DNA of 64,000 nt from assembly GCA_034440575.1 (NCBI GenBank), contig JAOTOL010001621.1:1033001-1097000 (forward strand), in the 5' to 3' direction. Of this stretch, positions 36,601-48,600 are shown piece by piece (position 1 is the first letter of the stretch; every line of letters begins with the position of its first letter). Source of the DNA: Imbricaverruca yamaguchii. Lineage: Eukaryota; Arthropoda; Thecostraca; Neoverrucidae. The notes beneath the pieces are model-generated. The model was not told the origin of the DNA. It made no database searches and was given only the letters and a program-made list of their open reading frames with translations. The translations under genes were made by a program, and so were the position numbers.

Positions 36601-39600
36601 TATGTTGGGTGCCATCCGACATCACGTATTATCCCGGACATAAAATAAGAACATATTTCGCCGAGCTACTCACTGCAGCTTGGTCAGCGCGCTGGGACCA
36701 CGCGCATTCGTCTGCCAGCGGACAGTCAGCGAGTGTGACGTCAGCTTCTTGGTGTCCACCATGTAGCTGACCACCTGGTGGGCAGGACGGTCGGGTGGTC
36801 AGGGGCCCGCCCAGCCGACGGGCGTCTGGTGGGCTAGGGCACCACGTGTCCTGCGGGCTCGTGAGTGAGCAGTGAATAGTCACAACGTACCAGTCACGGC
36901 ATTCTGCCGCCGCTCCTGTACGGCCCCAAACCGACACGACACACACCTGCCACCAGCAGCACTGTCAGCCCGCTCAGAATAGACGACCCTTGCACGACAT
37001 GACACTGAAAATGCGGTGAAAAGCGCGATGACAAGAGAGTGACGGTCAACGGACACCCGAAAGCGGCAGAATTTACAGTGACTGGCATGGTCAGTGGCGG
37101 CAGTGCGGGGGAGTGGCACGGGACGCCGGCGGCGGCAGTGGGTGGGGGTGGCACGGGAAACCAGCAGCGGCAGCGGGGAAGTGGCACCGGTAGTCAGCGG
37201 CGGCAGCGTAATAAATAACGGTTTAAGGTGGAGCGGATGTGAACTATGCTGACCTGGAACACAGTGCTGTCGCCGCGGCAGTTGGACTCGTCGTAGCGGT
37301 CTGTGCAGTCACGGTGTCCGTCGCAGTACTTGTAGTAGGGCAGACAGGTGCGGTCGTCGCAGCGGAAGAAGCCCGACGGACAGGTGAACGGCCGCTTCGT
37401 GCTGACTGTAGTCGAGACAAGTGTCCGTATCAAACACGTAACTGACACTGGATACACATCGATGTTGAGGCCAAGCACGTGACACACACGGCACGTATGG
37501 CGATGTCGAGGTTAGACAAGTAACAGGCACGGAACATGTCTAGGCATTTTTATTAGAACGAAATAGTTTGAAATAAAAATGCCCTGGAGCATATTTGGTA
37601 GTCTCGTAATCGAGGGGATATTTCACCATAAAACACATGTGCGCACTTTTCGCAACAGGCTTTAAATTCATCCAGATGAATTTTCTTGAGATGATTGAGA
37701 TGTCCTTCCTCCTCCCACGTCAACCCTGGTCCTCCTCTTTCTGCCGAGTCATTGAGAGGGTACCGAACAATTATAATTATGCGGTTTACCACTTGACGCA
37801 CCCACCCTTCGTTCTCCCTCCCGCCATACTATGTGCACTTTGACACTTTCAAAATGAGAATGACAGAGTGCAATCTCTTCCTCTGTTTCTCGTGTCAACA
37901 CGGCGTGTACCCCCTTCCAGGTACCCACCAGGCGCGCAGCCCTCTTCGTCGGAGTTGTCGGCACAGTCGCGCCGGCCGTCGCACAGCTGGTCGCGGCCAA
38001 TGCATTCGCCTGACAGCAGACATCGGCTCTTGTCCGGCGGGCACAGTCCGCTGTCGCCGCAGTTGGCCTCGTCGTCGCCGGCGGGACAGTCACGCTGGCC
38101 GTCACACAGCCACGCCCGCCAGATGCACCGGCCTGTCGGCGGGACACACACAGAGGTGAGGGGTCACGCTGGCCGTCACACAGCCACGCCCGCCAGATAC
38201 ACCGGCCTGTCGGCGGGACACACACAGAGGTGAGGAGTCACGCTGGCCGTCACACAGCCACGCCCGCCAGATACACCGGCCTGTCGGCGGGACACACACA
38301 GAGGTGAGGAGTCACGCTGGCCGTCACACAGCCACGCCCGCCAGATACACCGGCCTGTCGGCAGTACACACACAGAGGTGAGGAGTCATGCTGGCCGTCA
38401 CACAGCCACGCCCGCCAGATACACCGGCCTGTCGGCGGGACACACACAGAGGTGATGGGTCACGCTGGCCGTCACACAGCCACGCCCGCCAGATACACCG
38501 GCCTGTCGGCGGGACACACACAGAGGGGTCACGCTGGCCGTCACACAGCCACGCCCGCCAGATGCACCGGCCTGTCGGCGGGACACACACAGAGGTGAGG
38601 GGTCACGCTGGCCGTCACACAGCCACGCCCGCCAGATACACCGGCCTGTCGGCGGGACACACACAGAGGTGAGGAGTCACGCTGGCCGTCACACAGCCAC
38701 GCCCGCCAGATACACCGGCCTGTCGGCGGGACACACACAGAGGTGAGGGGTCACGCTGGCCGTCACACAGCCACGCCCGCCAGATACACCGGCCTGTCGG
38801 CGGGACACACACAGAGGTGAGGGGTCACGCTGGCCGTCACACAGCCACGCCCGCCAGATACACCGGCCTGTCGGCAGTACACACACAGAGGTGAGGAGTC
38901 ACGCTGGCCGTCACACAGCCACGCCCGCCAGATACACCGGCCTGTCGGCGGGACACACACAGAGGTGAGGAGTCACGCTGGCCGTCACACAGCCACGCCC
39001 GCCAGATACACCGGCCTGTCGGCGGGACACACACAGAGGTGAGGAGTCACGCTGGCCGTCACACAGCCACGCCCGCCAGATACACCGGCCTGTCGGCGGG
39101 TACACACACAGAGGTGAGGAGTCATGCTGGCCGTCACACAGCCACGCCCGCCAGATACACCGGCCTGTCGGCGGGCACACACACAGAGGTGAGGAGTCAC
39201 GCTGGCCGTCACACAGCCACGCCCGCCAGATACACCGGCCTGTCGGCAGGACACACACAGAGGTGAGGGGTCACGCTGGCCGTCACACAGCCACGCCCGC
39301 CAGATACACCGGCCTGTCGGCGGGACACACACAGAGGTGAGGGGGTCACGCTGGCCGTCACACAGCCACGCCCGCCAGATACACCGGCCTGTCGGCAGTA
39401 CACACACAGAGGTGAGGGGTCACGCTGGCCGTCACACAGCCACGCCCGCCAGATACACCGGCCTGTCGGCGGGACACACACAGAGGTGAGGGGTCACGCT
39501 GGCCGTCACACAGCCACGCCCGCCAGATACACCGGCCTGTCGGCAGTACACACACAGAGGTGAGGGGTCACGCTGGCCGTCACACAGCCACGCCCGCCAG

Positions 39601-42600
39601 ATACACCGGCCTGTCGGCAGTACACACACACAGAGGTGAGGGGTCACGCTGGCCGTCACACAGCCACGCCCGCCAGATACACCGGCCTGTCGGCGGGACA
39701 CACACAGAGGTGAGGAGTCACGCTGGCCGTTACTGCAAGAGGTATTGCGGGAGTGGCCAGCGGTACATCGGTCATGGAAGTCAGAGCGGGCAGCGAAGGG
39801 CCAGGCAGATGACTCACCACTGTTGCAGCGAAACTGGTCCGTGGAGCACGTCTGGGCGGGCGACGGCGGTGGCGCGGGCGTGGACGAACCCGGATGTGGG
39901 GTGGACTTGTCGGCGCAGCCCTCCTCGTCGCTGTTGTCGCCGCAGTCGTCGGAGCCGTCGCACTTCCACCAGAGGGGAATACAGCGCGTGTTGGCGCAGG
40001 CCATCAGCTGACCGGTGCGGCCACACGTGCCCTGATGACGTCACACAACACCCGGGTCACCAGTGCACACTGCAAAGTTTACACCAACCCAGGGCTAGAT
40101 CAGCTCCAGTCAGATCAGAGCCAAAACAGGCCACACCGACCGGGGCCACGACGATCCAGTTGCGGATATGGCCTCCTCTAAATAATTTTTACTAGGTTGG
40201 ATGTTTTGCCCATACCTAATCAACAAAATATGGCGTCACCGGCGGATCTAGCCCACCTGTTTGGGGCGAGACCAACTTTAGGCGCGAAAAAAAACCCGCT
40301 AAATCTTATCCCCCAGTGGCGTACATTTGGTTTGCGCCATGGGAGGGGCAAAAGGATGTGGAGGGTGCCCAGCCTACCACTAGCCCTTTTAATTATTATT
40401 ACAAGAGCCCTTACAATCATCTGAACAAAAATAATCAGTAACCAACCTAATGTCCTGCCAACTTGCTACAATTTCCTCCTCCTGATAAAAAGGCACTGTT
40501 GCGAAAAAAAACCACTTCTGCTTCAGGAACGAAGGTAGCAACTAAGTAAACGAAGGTATAGTTTACTTGGTTCGGATAGAGGAAGCTCTTGGTTGAGATA
40601 GAGGAGGCCTTTGGTTGAAATAGAGGAGGCCCAACCATGATAGAGGAGGCCCTGGTTGCGGGTCTGGCCGACGCTGGCCAGACCCGCAACCAAGCCACGA
40701 TAGCATCAACACCGACCCAGGCGACGAGTCACTCAACTCCTGGACAGTTCAGATGGGCGATGGGGTAACCCCAGCCACCCATGATCGACAGTGAATGCCG
40801 GTCACAAACTGACCCATCCGATGTCGGCTCCACTCGCGCATTCGCGCATCTCAGCGTTCGTCCGAGGGACCTGGGAAACTGAGCGAACCAATACCCAAGA
40901 GGAGGGAAACGACTGAGCAGGGGAACGGGAACGGACCGGGAACGTCGTATGGGCGATACCAGGCAAGGTCGACAGGGTTCCTGTCTCGCCACGGGAGACC
41001 GCCGTGCCAAGGAGAAGGCGGCTGCAGCTCTACCGCCGTGGACGACGGTCGTCCATGGCGGTACTGCAGATGTGCCGTGGAGGGGGACCCCGTACCGAAT
41101 GACAGCCCCAACCCAGGCGAAGCACCAACGCACCGTGGGAAACGTGGGGCTGGGCGGCGTTGGCGGGGCGGCGGTGGTGGCGTTCTGACATTCCGCTTCG
41201 TCTGAGCCGTCGGTGCAGTCATCATCTCCGTCGCACACCCACTTGCGGTGGATGCACCTGCGGGCGGCGTGACACGACGCTGGTGTCACTTGTGTCGCAC
41301 TAGAGGTGCGTCAGTTGCCGCACATCTACTCAGTGTGCTAGCGCTTCCGCCCACACTGATCATCAGACAAACACGACAGCCGGCGAGGAAGACCCGATAT
41401 AACCAGAGCTCAGCACTGGGGAGCATTCTATGGTAACCCCGCATTCTCTTCCATCAATACTGGTTGTGTAATGTCCATAATTGCTTGTCAGTCGTATAGC
41501 ACGCCCTATCGACGATATTGAACATTTAGCTTCGCTTCTACAACGGCTTTCCTCACTTCACATTTGTTTTCCGAAGTGGAAAACGGATACATACTGATTA
41601 ATTACATCATCTATGACACACCGATATCATACGCGATGATTGACACGACGATAACGATCCAATTGTGGTGTTTTTGCGAACATATTTTCACGAAGTTATA
41701 CTACAGGTTGAAAGGATTAGATCAAATGGAAGTTGATTGGTTATTTGGGCTTTCGGGCGCTTCGACTGCTGTGGCCATATAGCGCCTGATCTAATGGAAG
41801 TGTCGCAAGTTGAAATGCAAATCTTTAACTTTAATCCCATTGTTTGGCCTATGAATACCCATTCACATTTGCCCATGGGTACCGTAATCGGTCGGCAGAC
41901 GTAAAACACCCGAGCCATATGGTGGGCGATGCCACCGACATGAAACCCTATAGCCGGAATTTATGTGAAATATGTGGGTCCTGTTCGGACCTATCTGTCC
42001 ATCTGTGTTCTATTCGGACCCAGGTGGGTAAGTGCACATTGTGCAGACCAATGTGGGCAGGCAGATTCTGTTCGGACAGGGTTAAGTCAATCGAATGCAC
42101 GCACCTTTTATTTGCACACTGGAACTCGCTGGTCAGACAGGTGTGGTTCTGGCATCTGACAGGGTCCTCGTCGTCGCCGTCGGGGCACTCTGGTGTTCCG
42201 TCACACACCCACGACATCGGAACACACTTGTTACTGTTGGCGCACGAGAACGACAGAGCTGAAACACAACATGTCAGTCAGCGCCGCTCGAGGTGACGCT
42301 CAGTTCGGTGCCCACTGGCAGGCATTTTCACCTGGGGCGAGTGTCATTTATCTATTGTCATATTTGCGTATCGATTAGGTCGGAGGGGCGCGAGCGCATG
42401 CACTACTATTTCGGCACAACTTGAAAAAATGAAACAAGCACGAGCTCAATGTATCCAGGCTGAACTGCAGTGAAGCTAGAAATAGGAACATGATTTCTAT
42501 ATAATCTGTGGGTGTTCATTCAATTGCACCCGCACAATTACGGCCACAGCTCAATGTCAATTCGAAAAAGAAAAAAACAAATATATCGGTACCGATCACA

Positions 42601-45600
42601 GATGTGCTGGCCCGCACCACTACAGTTCTCTCGCTAGAAGGTGAAATGGTGTCAAACAATGAAAGGGAACTAATTGTGCTTTGATAAAGAAACTCAAACT
42701 TCTGGGTTCTCGAACCTGATAACTCACACGCCAATAATAGTACTCTGTGTAGGAATTGGAGAAAATTATGACAACAAAGTATGTTCTTGCATATACTTTC
42801 TCCAACTGATTGCTCCGAGCCCAACTATTTATACAACAAAACCTAAAATTAGGGAGCTCGAGCTTCGAAAGCACAAAAACGAGTGTCTGATTTCAAAACA
42901 AAAGGGTCATACTCTCCAAACTTGTGCTGCGAAAATTAGCTTCTCCAAACCCAGCACTCCAAAATATAAATCCAACCCTGTTCATCACTGCTAACATCAC
43001 GATTGGCGTCAGTGTCCACATCACGACCGACATCACTTTCCGCATCACAACTGACGTCACAGCCAACATCACAGATGACACCACTGGTCCACCGATGTTC
43101 ATATCACAAATGATCCATCACTGCCCACACCACAATAGACCTGTCTGCCACCAAACGGGCGTGGTTAAAGGGCGGGACCGACTGCAAAACAGCTGCCGAC
43201 AGGTACCATCAGAGGGTCGGACCGACCTGTACAACAGCTGCCGACAGGTACCGTCAGAGGGCCGGACCGACCGTACAACAGCTGCCGACAGGTACCGTCA
43301 GAGGGTCGGACCGACTGTACAACAGCTGCCGACAGGTACCGTCAGAGGGTCGGACCGACCGTACAACAGCTGCCGACAGGTGCCATCAGAGGGTCGGACC
43401 GACCGTACAACAGCTGCCGACAGGTACCGTCAGAGGGTCGGACCGACTGTACAACAGCTGCCGACAGGTACCGTCAGAGGGTCGGACCGACCGTACAACA
43501 GCTGCCGACAGGTGCCATCAGAGGGTCGGACCGACCGTACAACAGCTGCCGACAGGTACCGTCAGAGGGTCGGACCGACTGTACAACAGCTGCCGACAGG
43601 TACCATCAGAGGGTCGGACCGACCGTACAACAGCTGCCGACAGGTACCGTCAGAGGCCGGACCGACTGTCAACAGCTGTGACAGGTACCGTCAGAGGGTC
43701 GGACCGACCGTACAACAGCTGCCGACAGGTACCGTCAGAGGGTCGGACCGACTGCCCAGCATGTGCACGGCGAGTCACCAGGCACAGGCCGGACCGGGCC
43801 GGGACTGTGTTCACACGCGTCACAGCAGGCACGGCCGAGGGCCAACTCACGTCGGCACGGCAGCGGCGTCGACGCAGTGCACGCCTGCTCGTCAGAGTTG
43901 TCTCTGCAGTCGTCCTCTCCGTCGCAGCGGTACTGCGAGCGGATGCAGCGCCCATTGGCGCACCGGAACTCGCCATCCGTGCAGTTGGGATACACTGGCG
44001 GCACGGCACGACACGTCACGTCATTCCACGTCCAGCTCATACCACACACCGCTCACGGCATTCTGGTACGACGGTGGGGCGTATGGAGAACTACGGCACA
44101 CATCATCATGGCATGTCGAGGGTAATGGCAGTGACACCGTCTAAAATTTACTGATGCACTTCTATCAAACACTTTTACATGGCTGTTCAGCTGAAATATA
44201 ACCCATCCTAGGCGATAATAGCCGCATGCGTACATTAAATGCGGAAATTATGGGCATAAGCCCACAAGAAAAGCAAACGACATGTACCCCAAATGGCGCA
44301 TGCATTAACGTGCGGACGAAACGGACGCAGCGTACGTGGGGAGAGCGGCGCCATGCTCGTGTTTGCAACCGTAGCCATCAATCACACGACATTACAGGAA
44401 ACATTGGACTCAAGAGCCGTTGTGTCGCCGCCTGCGTCATGAGCACTTCCTGGCCAGTCCTGGACACCGTGCATCAAGAACGCAACGGTCGGCGATCGGT
44501 TGCCAACCAACGGATGTTTCGGCCCAGCGGACGTCACGAGACTACATCCCGGCCTGGCGCTGGCCGAACCACAACTGTGCGTGCGTGTGCGTCCGACCGG
44601 GGCGGGGCAGGGCCTTACCGCAGTCGCGCTCGTCGCTGCCGTCACTGCAGTCGTTCTCGTAGTCGCATCGCCACGATCCGGTCACACAGCGTCCGTTATC
44701 GCAACGGAACTGCAGCTGCTGGCACGTGGTCTGCAACGGCACGGCGGTCAGACGAGCCGCCATTTGGCGGTGGCCGGACGTCGAGTCAGACCGGACCATA
44801 CGCTGGCACGGCGGTCAGACGAGCCGCCATTTGGCGGTGGCCGGACGTCGAGTCAGACCGGACCATACGCTGGCACGGCGGTCAGACGAGCCGCCATTTG
44901 GCGGTGGCCGGACGTCGAGCCAGACCGGACCATACGCTGGCACGGCGGTCAGACGAGCCGCCATTTGGCGGTGGCCGGACGTCGAGCCAGACCGGACCAT
45001 ACGCTGGCACAGCGATGGCCGCGGCCAGTGCAGCGATGCTAGCACATGTGCAAGCCATATCAGGTCGCTTACCAAGGTTAGGTCAAATGAAATCACTTCC
45101 CAACAATCTAGTTGAACACCTCTATGAATGTTCAATAAATTTGCTTTCCAGCAAAGCCAACTGGAGTGATGCACGTTAGGATGAAATCGCTTCTGCACAA
45201 CTAACTTATCATGATAATCGGAAAAGAGAACCGTAAACGTCTTGATTGATTGATTATTTGGGCTTAAGGGCGCATCAACTGCTACTGGTTATGTAACGCC
45301 CATCGTAAACGTCCTACGCAAGTTTAAAATCAGATGCAAAACTTTTCCGAACTGTTTTTTTTTTGTCTTGTTTGAAGAATAGCTGCATTCAAATGGACAT
45401 TTATACTAAAATAACTGTTGAAGGTTCTGTTTTCGATCATTGAGTCTTACATGGCTTACTATGTAATATTAATGTATATTCCACCTTCTTTGTCATAGCG
45501 CCAAGGTAGTTACATGTGTGGGTACCATTTATTTGCATATCTCGGACTTTTGAATAGGTCCAGGTCATTATCCAACTCGACAACGGTGCTATATTAACTC

Positions 45601-48600
45601 CTTTGAGGTATTTTCTTGTTCCCTGATCTAATGAAAATGTGTTTTGTATTTTAAATATTAATTACCAACATTTGCAATGGAAAACTGAACGCAATGACTA
45701 TATTTTTAATGAATTCAACTTGGACCTGACCCGTGAGGTGAGGTCACCTGCCTAAAAATGGCCATTTCGGTAAGATTCCTAATTATTGGTGTGCTATCAG
45801 TTGATGCCAAAAACCAACGAGACATAAGCTGCTCCTTCGTGTTCGTGCATGCATACTGCTAAAACAAGAGATCGCCTAGCTTTACTGGTGCTGACATCAT
45901 CGGTGAGCACACAGACCAAGTGTTTTCAAGAAATACAGTATGCACTGCTTGACGTTGTTAATTTCAGTTTGCGCACAGGAAGTGCGCCTTGGCAGTGTCA
46001 ACACGCAGTGATTACATCATTCCTGAAAATTGAATGTCCCGAATGATCCATCGAAATTCCAATTCATTTCGGTTGTACCCAGAGTATCAACAATTGTACA
46101 GTGGGTTGTGCCATCGACCCACTCTACAATTGAAGTAATCGCTGCAAAACATCATACATTTTGTAACGGCTGGCATGGTTACGGACAAACACATCAACCG
46201 AAACTGACCTTTCTAGGTAATCAGAGCCAATTTCACTAAAATCACAAGCTGTGTATTCACACAGAATTTCGTATGAATATGTTGTTATTCCTAAAGATAG
46301 CATTTCACTAACATCATGAGCTAACAAAAGCACACAATCAAAAGAATATCATTTGTTAAGCACAAACTACAGAAAAATGTGTGTTATTAATTGATTTATG
46401 TTGCATGAAGGTTATTAATTGTCACCAGCCGTGGTCAATACACCACTTTTGATAGCACATGTTCTAGGTGGTGTGCACTTTGATGGATGGTAGTGTAAGC
46501 CATGGCAAAATTGATGAATGCGTGTGCTGATGAATTTTGGTATGGGGTACATATGTGCTTGTGATATTTACTAAATGAATTTTAGCATTTTATGAATTTT
46601 AGCCTGTTTCCACATCGGTATTCATCTTGAACTGTCAGTGTCAATGTCAACATTTGAACGGTGTGGCGGTTGCGATGGAGTGCAGGTTCGTTTGTTTACA
46701 TTCCGAGCCCAGCTGATTTTCTTATCAAGGGTTAATGGAAATGGATGGCACGTTGTTCCAAAATAAATATGATGCTTTACATCATTTGGTCTCATGTGTT
46801 TTAATTATTCATGGTGTTATCAATTTGACAGTATTTTACGACTTAAATGCCGTTGGAAAAACATCATGTTATTGTGGAATATGTAGGTTGTTTTATCAAT
46901 GAAAAGCATAGTAAAACCCCATCGTTTGTAACGCAATCACAGAATCTTGTCTGAATTGCACTAGTTGTGGCTACTAACAAAAATCTTTGTGAAACGTAAT
47001 TTAGCACAGTTTGTGATTTATATCACAGTGGCTGTTCACAAGCTGTGCTAGTACAAAAACAATAGTGTAATTGGCCTCTGACCGAATAGTCAGTATCAGC
47101 AATGGATTTTTAATGGCACAGATAACAGAACGCTTTTTTTAAAAAACTGCACAGTGCAATGTTGACAATGTTTTTTGCTGATTACCTAAATGGACACTAG
47201 TCAAGCTAGAATATAAAAATTCGGTGGGTAACGCTGCACTTTCAGTCAATTCCGAACACTGCAGGAGTGAATCAATGGGCGAAGCTCGAACCAATTATGC
47301 TGCATATCCTTTCCAATGACCTTTTGCAAACGGTGCAATGATTTTTGCAACATGCCAATTACACGTAAATTTTGGTCGAGGAAAAAACCCAGAACATTCA
47401 TCAGCTCATTAAATCGACGGAGTGTTTGGTCCGATATTTTCGGCTGTTTTAGCTCCATGGACACCTACTTTTCAAAACCTAGTTGATAGCATGTGGTTCG
47501 AGGTCATTTTTGCATAATCTTCCCACATTGCAGATCCAATTTCGAAACTCAATTATCAGTAAAAGAAAAAGCATTACAAATTGGGAATTGTAATAGACAG
47601 TTACTTTTCTTTCGAGGACCATGCTAGCCAATTGGTGACAAGAGCACAAGTGTGCTTATTGCACGAACTCATTTCAGACACCTTGTGAACGCGCTGGTAG
47701 GTGGTGGCATTTGGTACGGTACGTCTACATATGGCACCTGTGGGAATATGCAGTAGCACCGCATACGAAAGCCGCACAACCTCTGTGGATGTGAACCTCT
47801 GTGGATGTGAATTAGTGGGATAAAATCGATTACACCTCGGAAGCATTGCAGGTGTTAAAATAGTAGCCACCAATTAAATGGTTGTTTATCATTAGTTTGC
47901 TCCCATAAAAATAGTTAGATATCCATAGCAGCCACGAGATATGGCGGAAGCATTCGTTTGAGTTACGGACACAATATGACGCACCTGGTGGCAGTAGTAC
48001 CCAATATGACGCACCTGGGTAATATGAGCACGGTGGTACCCAATATGACGCACCTGGTGGCAGTAGTCCCAATATGACGCACCTGGTGGCAGCAGTACAC
48101 CTGGTGGGCAGACCCAATATGACGCACCTGGTGGCAGTAGTACCCAATATGACGCACCTGGTGGCAGCAGTACCCAATATGACGCACCTGGTGGCAGCAG
48201 TACCCAATATGACGCACCTGGTGGCAGCAGTACCCAATATGACGCACCTGGTGGCAGCAGTACCCAATATGACGCACCTGGTGGCAGTAGTACCCAATAT
48301 GACGCACCTGGTGGGAGCAGTACCCAATATGACGCACCTGGTGGCAGTAGTACCCAATATGACGCACCTGGTGGCAGCAGTACCCAATATGACGCACCTG
48401 GTGGCAGTAGTACCCAATATGACGCACCTGGTGGCGGTAGTACCCAATATGACGCACCTGGTGGGAGCAGTACCCAATATGACGCACCTGGTGGCAGTAG
48501 TACCCAATATGACGCACCTGGTGGCAGTAGTACCCAATATGACGCACCTGGTGGCAGCAGTACCCAATATGACGCACCTGGTGGCAGCAGTACCCAATAT

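Larger units (their letters stand above)
34911..36673. other. Intron 15
   Basis: Contains mini-element copy 3, T-rich tract 35861-35882 and a (TTGG)n microsatellite at 36503-36561. No exon seen. Confidence 0.6.

Noticed and set aside
38100..39730. CRISPR array or many extra LDLa domains
   Set aside because: Units are direct head-to-tail copies without spacers, and only the first 13 residues of the LDLa half are present in each before a frame break.
44226..45179. 317-codon plus frame over LDLa exon 8 and the 67-bp array
   Set aside because: Antisense shadow of the class A exon plus repeat sequence.
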